Numbered from the stretch's first letter, positions 8,310-16,760 are shown. The stretch: 31,731 bases of DNA from Bacillota bacterium (GCA_023408815.1 JAEYJO010000007.1:1-31731); one strand, 5' to 3'. Numbers and translations are program-made. Notes: a model not told the origin generated them from the letters alone.

Positions 8310-9308
8310 TTATTCAAAAGGATATTTTATTCCCCATTCATATCTGAGACTGTCCATCAGCTTCATGATGCGAATCGTTTCCGCATGGGGCATCTGATGA
8401 CATTCTATCTCTCCGTTCTGCAAAGCTCTCACACAAGCTTCGACCTCGTACTCATAGCCTGAAATCTGCTTCGGACGGTTGTATTTTTCTACTTTATTAT
8501 AGCTGCTGTCATATACCGTCATGCTCGCGAAGTTATTGATATTCTCGATTACCACAAATCCCTTGGTTCCGTGTATGATTCCCTTTCTATCGCTTAACGA
8601 AAGCATAGAGCTGTTCAACACCGCCATCTTTCCGTCTTCGAATACCATTGTTATGCTGTTTTGTTCATCCACACCGCTCTTTGCATAGGTACAGACGGAA
8701 GATAATTTCTTTACTTCCGTTCCGAATATCATCGAAGCGAAATTAATCGTATACACTCCTACATCGAGAAGTGCGCCTCCTGCAAGAGCAGGGTCTGTCA
8801 GACGGGACACTCCGTTTATTACATAGCCGAGGTTCGCGGTCAGCATCGTAGGAACACCGATCACGCCGCTGTTCAGTACTTCCTTTATCGTTTGAAGCAT
8901 GGGCATATAACGGGTCCACATTGCTTCTGTTATAAGCACATTCTTTTCCTTTGCTAAGGCAATCAGCTCCTCTGCCTGCGCAGCATTAGCTGTGAAAGCC
9001 TTTTCGCAAAGCACAGGTTTTCCGTTTTCTATACATAACTTTGCGTGTTCATAATGCTCGGAATGGGGCGTCGCAATATAGACCAGATCCACCTTCTTAT
9101 CCGCGACCAACTCTTCGTAAGATCCATAGGACTTCTTACATCCGTATTTTTTAGCAAATTCCGCCGCCTTATCCTTGTTTCTGGAACCTACCGCGTAGCA
9201 TCTTGCTGTCTTCATCTTAATCAAGGTCTGCGCCATCGTCCCGCCGATACCTCCGGCTCCCAGGATCGCCACGTTTATCTTATTGTTCAAGTTCATATCC
9301 GGCACCAT
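8310..9308 (-). CDS. Gfo/Idh/MocA family NAD(P)-dependent oxidoreductase
   Basis: A cytoplasmic dehydrogenase, 332 residues, acting on a sugar, inositol-like or diol substrate that cannot be told from sequence. The N-terminal Rossmann fold shows GAGGIGG at about residues 17-23. The family EKP motif appears as CEKAF, with Ala for Pro, keeping the Lys that contacts cofactor and substrate. TEAMWTRYMP next to it is characteristic of the dihydrodiol-dehydrogenase-like branch. The C-terminal alpha/beta substrate domain is complete. The start at 9308 has GAGAGGG five bases upstream; an internal ATG at 9296 is possible but worse spaced. A single-gene unit with its own terminator. Confidence 0.9.
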   Translation of the reverse strand: MVPDMNLNNKINVAILGAGGIGGTMAQTLIKMKTARCYAVGSRNKDKAAEFAKKYGCKKSYGSYEELVADKKVDLVYIATPHSEHYEHAKLCIENGKPVLCEKAFTANAAQAEELIALAKEKNVLITEAMWTRYMPMLQTIKEVLNSGVIGVPTMLTANLGYVINGVSRLTDPALAGGALLDVGVYTINFASMIFGTEVKKLSSVCTYAKSGVDEQNSITMVFEDGKMAVLNSSMLSLSDRKGIIHGTKGFVVIENINNFASMTVYDSSYNKVEKYNRPKQISGYEYEVEACVRALQNGEIECHQMPHAETIRIMKLMDSLRYEWGIKYPFE

Positions 9309-9374
9309 TCTTCCCTCTCAATCATAGATTTATTACTATTCAGCATGCAGCTTCATAGCAACAGTTAATGCACA

Positions 9375-9397
9375 AAAATACTGCTGAGCAGTATTTT
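9375..9397 (-). terminator. Terminator after the SH3-repeat gene
   Basis: AAAATACTGCT and AGCAGTATTTT are perfect 11-base inverted arms around one base; a realistic stem closes about nine pairs. On the minus strand it ends in five T residues. It begins 12 bases past the stop codon of the gene at 9409-10752. Confidence 0.75.
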
Positions 9398-9408
9398 GCG
9401 CTTGCATT

Positions 9409-10752
9409 TTATTCCACATAATCTGATTTCACATATGCGGTCTGCCCCTTGTATTTTACCTTCGTCCATCCATCTGCCTGCTTCATCACCAGCTCCAGCT
9501 TCTCACCGACATATACGAGTCCTAACTTCTCACCGGTCTCACTGGCCGTCTTTCTGACGTTAACATTCTCTGTTACCGTTACCGTAGTACCGTCACCGGC
9601 AGAGACGGTCTGTGTTTCCGCATTCGTTTCAGTTTGTGCTGTATCTTGATCTGCCTGCTCCGTTTCGGCTGCTGCGGCAGCTTCTTCTACGGGCTCCAGA
9701 TATTCGGTCTTAATAAAGGCATCTTTACCATCGAAAGTAATCTTGCTCCAGCCATTGCCTTTTTCTTCCAATAGGGTAAATTCATCGCCTGTTTGCGCTT
9801 TTCCAACTTTATCGGCGGTCTCGCTGTCAGAACTTCGAACATTGACTACATCCGTAGCGCGTACCGTCTTTGTCACATTTGTTTGTGTCTCCTCAGCAGC
9901 TTGTTCCGTCTCCGTGTCCGCTGTTTCTGCCGCCTCGCTATTTTCTGCATCTGCGTCCGCAGTTTCATCTTCCGTCTGTGCAGCCTCCGCTTTCGCAAGA
10001 GCTTCACCTACCGAAACATCGATCCTCTGCGCCAGATCCACGAGAAAGGCGTTCAGCTCCTCATCGCTTTCCAAAAGCTCGTTGTATTCTACGGCAACCT
10101 TATTGTTCAAATCAACCACATCGTCCTGAAGAGAAATATCCCTGATATAGTTTGTTACAACGGAATTATCTTCGCCTTCATTAATATAACAGTTCCCATT
10201 CTCATCCGTGCAAACGTAAAACGCCTGCATTCCTGGTACCATTTCGTCATACTCGGTAAATTTCACTTTGGAATATACATATACCAGATAGGATTCCTCT
10301 ACCGGACCCGTTTTCGTGTATACGTCAAGCTGTGGATAGGAATCAATATATTTGCTCATTTCCTGAATTCTTATTTTTTCCGTATCGTCCACAAATGCGT
10401 TAATGGAGGAAACCGTATCCAGATTTCCCTCTGCCAAAGCGGCATAGTAACTGCTCATAAGCGCGTTTACCGCCGGATATGCATTTTCCTCAAGCGGAAG
10501 CTCCGGCACGGTATCCGCATCCTCTGCTGAAGCCGCCATGGTATCCGCCACCTCCGTGCTCTCCGCCATCTGCGCTTCTTCCTCGGCTGCTGCTTTTTTA
10601 TTCGCATTGACCGCTATGAGAACCGTAAACAGAACGCATACTACGAGAATCAGAGGCATTACTATTTTCGCGTGGTCTGATATCCAATCCTTTATATCAA
10701 CCAATCTGTCTTTTATGCTGTTGTTCATAGATGATTTTCTATGCCTACTCAT
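9409..10752 (-). CDS. Membrane-anchored protein with two bacterial SH3 domains
   Basis: The 447-residue protein has a short basic, cytoplasmic N-terminus, one membrane segment at about 32-50 (IVMPLILVVCVLFTVLIAV), and then an extracytoplasmic part. Residues 75-240 form an unrecognised domain rich in acidic and tyrosine residues. A low-complexity Ala/Glu/Thr linker follows (about 255-295). Two bacterial SH3 domains come at about 295-350 (VVNVRSSDSETADKVG ... WSKITFDGKDAFIKTEYL) and 390-447 (NVNVRKTASETGEKLG ... WTKVKYKGQTAYVKSDYV), separated by a second Glu/Thr-rich linker. SH3b domains usually bind peptidoglycan, so a cell-wall-associated role is likely. No catalytic domain is evident. It begins only 60 bases past the tRNA gene with no terminator between. 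Confidence 0.85.
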   Translation of the reverse strand: MSRHRKSSMNNSIKDRLVDIKDWISDHAKIVMPLILVVCVLFTVLIAVNANKKAAAEEEAQMAESTEVADTMAASAEDADTVPELPLEENAYPAVNALMSSYYAALAEGNLDTVSSINAFVDDTEKIRIQEMSKYIDSYPQLDVYTKTGPVEESYLVYVYSKVKFTEYDEMVPGMQAFYVCTDENGNCYINEGEDNSVVTNYIRDISLQDDVVDLNNKVAVEYNELLESDEELNAFLVDLAQRIDVSVGEALAKAEAAQTEDETADADAENSEAAETADTETEQAAEETQTNVTKTVRATDVVNVRSSDSETADKVGKAQTGDEFTLLEEKGNGWSKITFDGKDAFIKTEYLEPVEEAAAAAETEQADQDTAQTETNAETQTVSAGDGTTVTVTENVNVRKTASETGEKLGLVYVGEKLELVMKQADGWTKVKYKGQTAYVKSDYVE

Positions 10753-10798
10753 AAAATAAAACTGTCCTTTCTGTTCTTACTTCCCATCTTCTATTACT

Positions 10799-10941
10799 CA
10801 GAGTGATGTAAATGCACCCGGCAGGAATCGAACCTGCATTAAAGGCGTCGGAGGCCTCCGTTCTATCCATTAGACTACGAGTGCATAAAAAATTGGTACT
10901 TATAAAATTATAATATATTACAAATTTGTTACATCACTCTG
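10799..10941. repeat. Perfect 13-bp inverted repeat enclosing the tRNA gene
   Basis: CAGAGTGATGTAA at 10799-10811 and TTACATCACTCTG at 10929-10941 are exact reverse complements. In the minus-strand transcript most of the upstream arm would lie in the 5' leader and the downstream arm in the 3' trailer, so the pre-tRNA could be closed by a basal stem. Confidence 0.7.
10813..10884 (-). tRNA. tRNA-Arg (anticodon CCG)
   Basis: The minus strand folds into a 72-base cloverleaf. The acceptor stem is GCACTCG with CGGGTGC, with discriminator A. The anticodon stem GAGGC/GCCTT carries the loop CTCCGAC, with anticodon CCG at 10849-10851. The T arm has GCAGG TTCGATT CCTGC. The CCA end is not encoded. CCG reads the arginine codon CGG. 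Confidence 0.95.
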
Positions 10942-10943
10942 AT

Positions 10944-10972
10944 ATAATATCATAACAATTTATTATTGTCTA
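10944..10972 (-). promoter_or_regulatory. Promoter of the tRNA-Arg gene
   Basis: On the minus strand TAGACA (10967-10972) and TATTAT (10944-10949) are 17 bases apart. Transcription would begin near 10937, about 50 bases before the mature 5' end and inside the upstream arm of the inverted repeat. Confidence 0.6.
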
Positions 10973-11015
10973 GTGTACTTTTTGTGAACATACCAATAGG
11001 AAAAATTTGGATGTT

Positions 11016-11996
11016 CTAGAATAACTTTGTAATTGTGTTTTCTTTTCTCGAATAGCGATATACCGCATCCGTCAGGACATCCTCAGGATCCACCTGCGTT
11101 TCATTGATATCACAGACCATTCTCCAAAGCTGTGTGGGTTCCTGCTTTCCGTCGTCAGGTATTAATATGATTTCATGAATGGAGCTGGGGAGAATGAATA
11201 AATCTTTACAAACTGCATTGGAAAATCCAAGCAACTCATTTTCATACAGCAGCGTTGCTGCTCCAAAAAGCTTGTTCTCATTTCCCATAACGAACATTTG
11301 TCCACAGCTTTCACAGTCTGTTACCGTAGTAAGCAATTGCGAGGCCGCATTATCGAACCATTCTTCATCGGGCATGAAGCCATCCTCGCCGGCTCCCGCA
11401 ATGAATTCCTTTTTCAAATCCTGCGAAAAAATTTCCTGCATCATCCTCTCGATAGGCAGAACTCTTGCCGGAAGCAGCCGTCTCGTGTTTTCCTTCGCAT
11501 CCTCATATAACATTTCCTTTGTAATGCCCCATAACTTAAGGTGGTTATTATAAATTAAAATAGTGGCTTTGCTCAACTCCTTTTCGTCGACACTACAATA
11601 AAACACTACCGCCATATCCAGGAAAGAAAAGTGGGGAATCTTCTTTAGTATTTCCTGATTTTTTTCATACCCTATTACTTTATATGCTACTTTTCCCTTT
11701 AGTTTTCCATAATCCAAAAAAAAATTCATATCCAGATTTTTTTCAAAACAGCTTTCCTTGTAAATCCGTCTTATTTCTTCAACAATATCTTGCAAGGGTT
11801 TTCCCCGCTCATATTCTTCAAAAAAATCATCGAGATAAATATTAGGGGATATATTTCTTCCCGTTTTGGCTATTACCACGCTATTTAAGATTACCCCGTT
11901 ATTTTTCGTAATCCGGTTTATCTCAACGGTTACCTCTCCTCCTAAACAAAATTTTAATTCACCCTTTACTTTTTCGCAAAATTCCATGATTTTCAT
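11016..11996 (-). CDS. DUF5688 family protein
   Basis: A 326-residue soluble protein that I recognise as the DUF5688 family, which is common in Lachnospiraceae and has no assigned function. Features that recall the family are an N-terminal segment with EINRITKNNGVILNSV, a central region with NNHLKLWGITKEML and RLLPARVLPI, and a C-terminal part with MFVMGNENKLFGAATLLY and the IHEIILIPDD strand. There is no signal peptide, membrane segment or recognisable catalytic motif. The start follows AGAGGG by six bases. It stands alone upstream of the tRNA; no convincing terminator is seen after it. Confidence 0.82.
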   Translation of the reverse strand: MKIMEFCEKVKGELKFCLGGEVTVEINRITKNNGVILNSVVIAKTGRNISPNIYLDDFFEEYERGKPLQDIVEEIRRIYKESCFEKNLDMNFFLDYGKLKGKVAYKVIGYEKNQEILKKIPHFSFLDMAVVFYCSVDEKELSKATILIYNNHLKLWGITKEMLYEDAKENTRRLLPARVLPIERMMQEIFSQDLKKEFIAGAGEDGFMPDEEWFDNAASQLLTTVTDCESCGQMFVMGNENKLFGAATLLYENELLGFSNAVCKDLFILPSSIHEIILIPDDGKQEPTQLWRMVCDINETQVDPEDVLTDAVYRYSRKENTITKLF

Positions 11997-12131
11997 GTAA
12001 AACCCTCTTTCTTTCTAATATATTTTTTAGTTTGTGATTTGCGGTAACGATGTACCTTGACTGTGCGGATTTTCCGCCGAAGATTTGCTTAGCATCATGC
12101 GATGCAACTTATATGATTTGAATAATAAAAA

Positions 12132-12164
12132 AAGACAACGGAAAATTCCTATTCCCATTGTCTT
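12132..12164 (-). terminator. Terminator of the yqeG-aro-efp operon
   Basis: Stem AAGACAATGGGAA with TTCCGTTGTCTT, one mismatch, loop about nine bases, followed on the minus strand by TTTTTTTATTATT. It begins 28 bases past the efp stop codon. Confidence 0.85.
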
Positions 12165-12191
12165 ATAAGCTTAAATGATAGTTGATACCGA

Positions 12192-12749
12192 TTATACTCT
12201 GGAGAGATAATCTCCCGTTCTGGTATCGATCTTGATCACGTCGTCCTGATCCACGAATAAAGGAACGTAAACGGTTGCTCCCGTCTCCACAACAGCGGGT
12301 TTTGTAGCACCTGTCGCTGTGTCTCCCTTGAATCCCGGTTCTGTTTCCGTAATCTGCAGTTCTACAAACAGCGGAGGTTCGATGGCGAATACATTTCCGT
12401 TATGGGAACATACTTTAACCATCTCATTCTCTTTTACGAATTTCAGAGAATCGCCTACCGAAGCCTCATCGAGTCCAATCTGCTCATAGCTCTCCACATC
12501 CATAAAGTGAAATAAATCACCGTCTGAATATAAGTACTGCATATCTTTTCTATCAATACGTGCTTGCGGGCATTTCTCGGTGGGTCTGAATGTTTTTTCA
12601 ATTACACCGCCGCTCTTAATATTTTTCAGTTTGGTCCTTACGAACGCTGCCCCTTTACCCGGTTTTACGTGCTGGAACTCAATAATCTGGTAAATATTAT
12701 TATCTAATTCAATAGTAATACCATTTCTGAAATCACCTGCAGAAATCAT
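12192..12749 (-). CDS. efp: Translation elongation factor P
   Basis: EF-P enters the ribosomal E site and relieves stalling at consecutive prolines. The 185 residues are a standard length. The N-terminal KOW-like domain carries the tip loop KPGKGAAF with the lysine (Lys32) that is modified in many species. Two OB domains follow, ending in the typical IKIDTRTGDYLSRV. The start has AGGAGG spaced seven to eight bases. It lies 92 bases past aroQ and shares the operon terminator. A weak promoter-like TTGAAA/TATAAA pair with only 15 bases between them lies in that gap, so it may also be transcribed separately. Confidence 0.97.
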   Translation of the reverse strand: MISAGDFRNGITIELDNNIYQIIEFQHVKPGKGAAFVRTKLKNIKSGGVIEKTFRPTEKCPQARIDRKDMQYLYSDGDLFHFMDVESYEQIGLDEASVGDSLKFVKENEMVKVCSHNGNVFAIEPPLFVELQITETEPGFKGDTATGATKPAVVETGATVYVPLFVDQDDVIKIDTRTGDYLSRV

Positions 12750-12841
12750 AAAATATTCCTCCTAAAATTTTCACGTTATAATTCTATAACAGTTTATACT
12801 AAAAGCTCACATATTTCAACTATTTTTTCCAAATCCCTATT

Positions 12842-13288
12842 CTAACGTTTTTCCCCGCTAACAGCGGATAGGCAGTAATCGATCGCTTCCAAATATCCTT
12901 CCAGCCCATGACCGTATATTTGTTTATCACAGACCGGAGCCGTTACGGACACCTTTCTGAATTCCTCCCGCTTCGTTATATCGGAAATATGTATCTCCAC
13001 TTTGGGTACCGTTATACTGGCAAGGGCGTCTCTGATAGCATAGCTGTAATGAGTATACGCTCCGGGGTTTATGACGATTGCCTCCGTCTGGTCAAAATAG
13101 GAATCCTGGATCCTGTCTATAATGGCTCCCTCGTGATTGCTTTGAAATACCTCTATTTTACAGCCCGTCTCTTCTCCTTTCCCGGCAATCAGCCCCAGAA
13201 GATAGTCGTAATCCTGCGCTCCGTAAACGCTCTTTTCCCTGATTCCGAGAAAATTAATGTTAGGTCCGTTAATAACGAGCAGATTCAT
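12842..13288 (-). CDS. aroQ: 3-Dehydroquinate dehydratase, type II
   Basis: It dehydrates 3-dehydroquinate to 3-dehydroshikimate, the third step of the shikimate pathway. At 148 residues it has the size of the dodecameric type II enzyme. Visible motifs are NGPNINFLG, the lid with EKSVYGAQDY holding the catalytic Tyr, QSNHEGAIIDRI, NPGAYTHYSYAIRDA and VEIHISDI, and GHGLEGYLEAI with the catalytic His region. The start overlaps the aroK stop by four bases (ATGA), so translation is coupled. Confidence 0.96.
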   Translation of the reverse strand: MNLLVINGPNINFLGIREKSVYGAQDYDYLLGLIAGKGEETGCKIEVFQSNHEGAIIDRIQDSYFDQTEAIVINPGAYTHYSYAIRDALASITVPKVEIHISDITKREEFRKVSVTAPVCDKQIYGHGLEGYLEAIDYCLSAVSGEKR

Positions 13289-13803
13289 GCCTTTATTTCC
13301 TCCGTTTTCTTTACGATTTCATCCAATATTTCATCGAAGTCTTTCCCGTCCACATCGATGACCAGATCGGCAGCGCTTTCATATACAGGCGACCGTTTTT
13401 CTAAAAGCTCTCTTACCTTCTCTTCCGGATTGTCTCCTTGTAAAAGGGGTCTGCTCATATCGCCAGACAGCCTTTCACAGACGGTAGGTGCAGTCACTCT
13501 CAAATAAACTACTTTGCCAAGCTGCTTTAACAATTCCCTGTTCTCACTCCTCATGGGAAGGCCGCCACCCACCGAAATAATTTGGTTGTCCGGCTCCTGC
13601 AACAGCTTCCTCAGGCAGTCCGTCTCCAGCCTTCGAAACTCCTCTTCCCCATATTTATCAAAAATCTCTGAAACCGTCATCCGGCTCAGCCTCTCGATCA
13701 TTCTGTCCGTATCCGTCATCGCCTGTTTTAACAAATACGACAGCCGAATGCCTACACTGGTTTTTCCGCAGCCCATAAAACCGATTAAAATAATATTATT
13801 CAT
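13285..13803 (-). CDS. aroK: Shikimate kinase
   Basis: It phosphorylates shikimate at the 3-hydroxyl with ATP. The 172-residue protein has the Walker A loop GFMGCGKTSVG at residues 8-18. Substrate-binding DTDRMIE, SVGGGLPM and the lid residues RPLLQGDN are all present. The start overlaps the aroE stop by four bases and the stop overlaps the aroQ start by four bases. Confidence 0.96.
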   Translation of the reverse strand: MNNIILIGFMGCGKTSVGIRLSYLLKQAMTDTDRMIERLSRMTVSEIFDKYGEEEFRRLETDCLRKLLQEPDNQIISVGGGLPMRSENRELLKQLGKVVYLRVTAPTVCERLSGDMSRPLLQGDNPEEKVRELLEKRSPVYESAADLVIDVDGKDFDEILDEIVKKTEEIKA

Positions 13804-14681
13804 GCTTCTCCAATTCCCATCTCAGCTTTCATCTTCTCGTATACGATAAGCGCATCTTTCTCTGTTACCGATATATCATTCCAGAGCTCATATGCAATTA
13901 TTCCTTGATACAACAGCATCTTAAGACCATGGAAGGCCTGTCCGCCCGCTCCCTTTACAAGCGACATGAACTTTGTGTTCGCAGGCCTATATATTAAATC
14001 GAAGCCGGTGTGAAGCATTTCAAAAAAAGCTCTATCCTCTATTACTACATTATCTATGTCAGGATAGAGTCCTACGCTGGTGGCTTGTATGGCAAGATAT
14101 TTTCTTTCTCCCGAAAGACGGGCGTAATCCTGCATCTCCATGGCTATGACACAGTCTGTTTCGAGAAGCCGGTTCACCTCCAAGGCTATCTGATTCGCTT
14201 TATCCAGCGTGCGGTTTAGAATATATACCCTTTTTGCTCCCTCCCGGGCACACATGAACGCCACTGCACGCGCCGCACCTCCCGCACCTAAAAGTATGAC
14301 GTATTCGTCTTTTAGGTGAATGCCCTCACTGTACATCGCCCGACATAAGCCCGGCATATCGGTATTATACCCTTTATAGCCTTTCTTTGTCCGCACTAAC
14401 GTGTTTACCGCACCAATCCCCTGCGCTGTCTCGTCTGTCTCCGTAAGATACTTCATGACCTCACTCTTATATGGAACCGTCACATTCAATCCTAATATAT
14501 TCAGCGCATATGCACCATCTATTGCCGCCTTGACATTTCCATTCTCCACATGGAAGGGCACATATGCCAAATTTCTACCTTCCCTTTCCGCCAAAGTGTT
14601 ATGAATCAGGGGCGACATGGTATGCTCTACCGGATTACCAATCAGGCCGCAGGTTCTCGTATATCCGTCTATCTGCCTCAT
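13800..14681 (-). CDS. aroE: Shikimate dehydrogenase
   Basis: It reduces 3-dehydroshikimate to shikimate with NADPH. The 293-residue protein has the substrate site GNPVEHTMSPLIHN with the Ser-Pro pair, and NVTVPYKSEV with the catalytic Lys. GAVNTL, NTDMPG with the partner Asp, the nucleotide loop GAGGAARA, and NRT after the second strand (NADP type) are also present. The family end GLKMLLYQGIIAYELW is intact. It overlaps yqeG and aroK by four bases each. Confidence 0.96.
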   Translation of the reverse strand: MRQIDGYTRTCGLIGNPVEHTMSPLIHNTLAEREGRNLAYVPFHVENGNVKAAIDGAYALNILGLNVTVPYKSEVMKYLTETDETAQGIGAVNTLVRTKKGYKGYNTDMPGLCRAMYSEGIHLKDEYVILLGAGGAARAVAFMCAREGAKRVYILNRTLDKANQIALEVNRLLETDCVIAMEMQDYARLSGERKYLAIQATSVGLYPDIDNVVIEDRAFFEMLHTGFDLIYRPANTKFMSLVKGAGGQAFHGLKMLLYQGIIAYELWNDISVTEKDALIVYEKMKAEMGIGEA

Positions 14682-15214
14682 CTTTTGCTCCTCCCCCTAT
14701 ATTTCTCTTTCTTTCTGGAATTCCTCATATAAAAAAACAGCACAATTTTCTCCAAATACCTTTTTAAAATGATCTGTATCTCTTCCTTGGGATGAATGGG
14801 CTTTACTAAAAAAGTCCTGATTCCGGCCCGATTCGCTCCCCATACGTCTGTAAAAATCTGATCACCCACAAACAACGTATTATCCTTCGTTGTGCTCATC
14901 CGCTCCATGGCCTTCAGATAGTTGCCTGCCGAGGGTTTCCCCGCTTTATAAATATATTCTGTGCCCACCGCATCGTTAAAGCCTTTTACCCTGGGCTCTT
15001 TGTTGTTAGATAATAATATAATCCGATACCCCAATCTCTTCAACCGCCCGATAAATGCCTTACTTCTTTCATCTGCAGGCGCTCCATGGGGAACCAGCGT
15101 ATTATCGATATCGAAGATTATTCCACGATACCCTTCCTCATATAGCTTATTAAAATCAATTTCATAAGTAGAATCTGTATATTCATCAGGGTAAAACCTC
15201 TTGAGCATATTCAT
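14678..15214 (-). CDS. yqeG: YqeG-type HAD family phosphatase
   Basis: A predicted cytoplasmic phosphatase of the HAD superfamily, subfamily IIIA; in YqeG-like proteins the substrate is unsettled. The 178 residues show motif I FDIDNTLVPHG with both aspartates, motif II LLSNN, the Lys of motif III in YKAGKPSAGNY, and motif IV FVGDQIFTDVWGANRAG. The C-terminus is basic (NSRKKEKYRGRSKR). It is the first gene of the aro operon and overlaps aroE by four bases. AAGGACGGA precedes the ATG at 15214; a second ATG at 15208 is equally possible. Confidence 0.9.
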   Translation of the reverse strand: MNMLKRFYPDEYTDSTYEIDFNKLYEEGYRGIIFDIDNTLVPHGAPADERSKAFIGRLKRLGYRIILLSNNKEPRVKGFNDAVGTEYIYKAGKPSAGNYLKAMERMSTTKDNTLFVGDQIFTDVWGANRAGIRTFLVKPIHPKEEIQIILKRYLEKIVLFFYMRNSRKKEKYRGRSKR

Positions 15215-15307
15215 TCCGTCCTTTTAATCATAGGCTCTAAGCCTGCATCTTCATTATTTTAATAAATCTATCTTAACAAAGTAACTCTCGCTAAGCAAGT
15301 AAAAAAG

Positions 15308-15333
15308 AAGGATGCTCCGCCAGGAACATCCTT
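15308..15333 (-). terminator. Terminator after the repeat-bearing small gene
   Basis: AAGGATGTTCC and GGAGCATCCTT form an 11-pair stem with one G-T-like mismatch and a four-base loop, followed on the minus strand by CTTTTTTAC. It lies six bases past the stop codon of the gene at 15340-15738. Confidence 0.85.
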
Positions 15334-15339
15334 CACCCT

Positions 15340-15738
15340 CTATTTTTTTATAATTACGGTTCCGTCGATGTCGCCATCATACTCCAAATCAGGCTTTCCG
15401 CCCACAAAGTACTGATACTCCTCAAGTATCTTATCCTTACGCATATCGGAAATCGCTTGTTGGATATCCAGCTTTGCAAGGCTGCTCTCGCTTCCTATGT
15501 AATCAAAAGTTTCTTCTTTATTAAAAGTAAGTGAAATGTTATTTACATCCGTAATGGTCCGCTTTACTTCGTTCAGAGAGTAGTCAGAGGAATCCGGCTG
15601 CTTCTCCGGCTTCGGCTGGAGGTCTGCTTCTTCAATGGTTGGCTTCGGCTGGAGGTACGCTTCTTCAATGGTTGGCTTCGGCTGCATCTGCAAGGCATCA
15701 TAGGGCCTGGGTATCCCTATCACTTCTATCATCCTCAT
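15340..15738 (-). CDS. Small protein of unknown function with N-terminal 11-residue repeats
   Basis: I do not recognise the family. The start is set at the ATG at 15738, eight bases after AAAGGTGG, giving 132 residues; a GTG at 15750 overlaps that site. Near the N-terminus the unit LQPKPTIEEA is repeated, with a third partial copy, as a Pro/Glu-rich linker. Residues from about 55 form a compact acidic domain with NNISLTFNKEETFDYIGS, KLDIQQAISDMRKDKILEEYQYFVG and DGDIDGTVIIKK. There is no signal peptide or membrane segment. It is monocistronic, between a terminator and a 255-base AT-rich gap. The DIQQAISDMRKDK...YQYF part resembles small flagellum-associated proteins of Clostridia, but I would not assign it. 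Confidence 0.72.
   Translation of the reverse strand: MRMIEVIGIPRPYDALQMQPKPTIEEAYLQPKPTIEEADLQPKPEKQPDSSDYSLNEVKRTITDVNNISLTFNKEETFDYIGSESSLAKLDIQQAISDMRKDKILEEYQYFVGGKPDLEYDGDIDGTVIIKK
15608..15684. repeat. 33-bp tandem repeat inside a coding region
   Basis: Units 15608-15640 and 15641-15673 differ at two or three bases, and a third partial copy follows from 15674. Each 33-bp unit encodes 11 residues, so copy number can change without a frameshift. Confidence 0.85.
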
Positions 15739-15993
15739 AGCTCTCACCACCTTTCTGCTTTACATGATTCATTCCCTCTTATTTGTTATCATTATCGAAC
15801 ATAACCTACACTTTCCTTAGTTATTATAGTACCATTGTACTATTTTTTTGCATATTTTACAACATCTATTTATTCCCAAAAAAGGAAAACTTAACAGCAG
15901 AACTTCAATAATTCTTATATATAATTTATTTCTGATTAACAGAATTGTTTCCAAATAAAAAGTTTTTTTCAATTATAAATGATGACATATAGC

Positions 15994-16749
15994 TCAATCG
16001 ATCAGGTTTTTATCCTCGCTGATTCCTGCTGCTTCCAAAAGAGTCTTCGTATACTCGTGTTTCGGTGCAAAATACACCTCCTGCACCTTTCCTTCTTCGA
16101 CGATTTCTCCTTTTTTCATAATCATCACCCGATCACACATCTGGTAAACTACTCGCAAGTCATGGGATATGAATAAAACGGACAGGTTCATGTCCCTGTG
16201 GAGCTTCAGCAAAAGCTCTATGATCTGGGCCTGAATCGTCACGTCCAGCGCGGATACCGGTTCATCGGCAATCAATAGCTCCGGCTCCAGCATCAGGGCA
16301 CCCGCCAAAGCGACCCTTTGTCTTTGTCCGCCGGAAAGCTGTCTTGGATACCGATCTGCAAAAGCGTCGCCAAGTCCTACCCGTTCCAGCATCTCACTTA
16401 CTTTTTCCAAACGCTTCGCCTTGGTGATGCCTCCCTTTAACCTAAGAGGCTCCTCTAATATCCATCCTACCTTCTTAACCGGATTCAAGGAGCTGTATGG
16501 GTCCTGGAAAACCATCTGCGGACGGATGCCCTTACTGTCTGCCGGCACATCGTAGGTTATTTCCCCGCTTTCATGCTTTATCATACTAAGAATTGCCTTA
16601 GCTAATGTAGACTTCCCGCAGCCGCTCTCTCCCACTAGTCCAAGAATCTCTCCTCGTTTTATTTCAAAGGAAATATGGTTAAGCACCTGTACATGCTTTT
16701 TATAAGATACGCTTAAGTCGCTGACGACAAGAATATTCTTATTTTCCAT
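15994..16749 (-). CDS. Oligopeptide-type ABC transporter ATP-binding protein (OppF/DppF-like)
   Basis: The second ATPase of a peptide or nickel family importer. Starting at the ATG at 16749, seven bases after AGGGAG, it has 251 residues; nine extra in-frame residues upstream are unlikely to be used. Walker A GESGCGKSTLAKAI, Q loop MVFQDPYSSLNP, signature LSGGQRQRVAL, Walker B LLIADEPVSALD and the switch His in FISHDL are intact. The C-terminal extension of the Opp branch is short. It is the last gene of the operon, 11 bases after its partner ATPase. No clear terminator follows, though AT-rich sequence runs to 15840. Confidence 0.92.
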   Translation of the reverse strand: MENKNILVVSDLSVSYKKHVQVLNHISFEIKRGEILGLVGESGCGKSTLAKAILSMIKHESGEITYDVPADSKGIRPQMVFQDPYSSLNPVKKVGWILEEPLRLKGGITKAKRLEKVSEMLERVGLGDAFADRYPRQLSGGQRQRVALAGALMLEPELLIADEPVSALDVTIQAQIIELLLKLHRDMNLSVLFISHDLRVVYQMCDRVMIMKKGEIVEEGKVQEVYFAPKHEYTKTLLEAAGISEDKNLID

Positions 16750-16760
16750 TTTCATTCTCC

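Noticed and set aside
9793..10530. Plus-strand open frame of 245 codons
   Set aside because: It mirrors the SH3-repeat gene; its odd composition is that of an antisense frame.
15608..15684. Possible CRISPR-like repeats
   Set aside because: The repeats are in tandem without spacers and lie in frame inside a gene.
15836..15858. TAGTAC-catt-GTACTA followed by seven T residues on the plus strand
   Set aside because: No plus-strand gene lies upstream to be terminated; noted only as a short palindrome.
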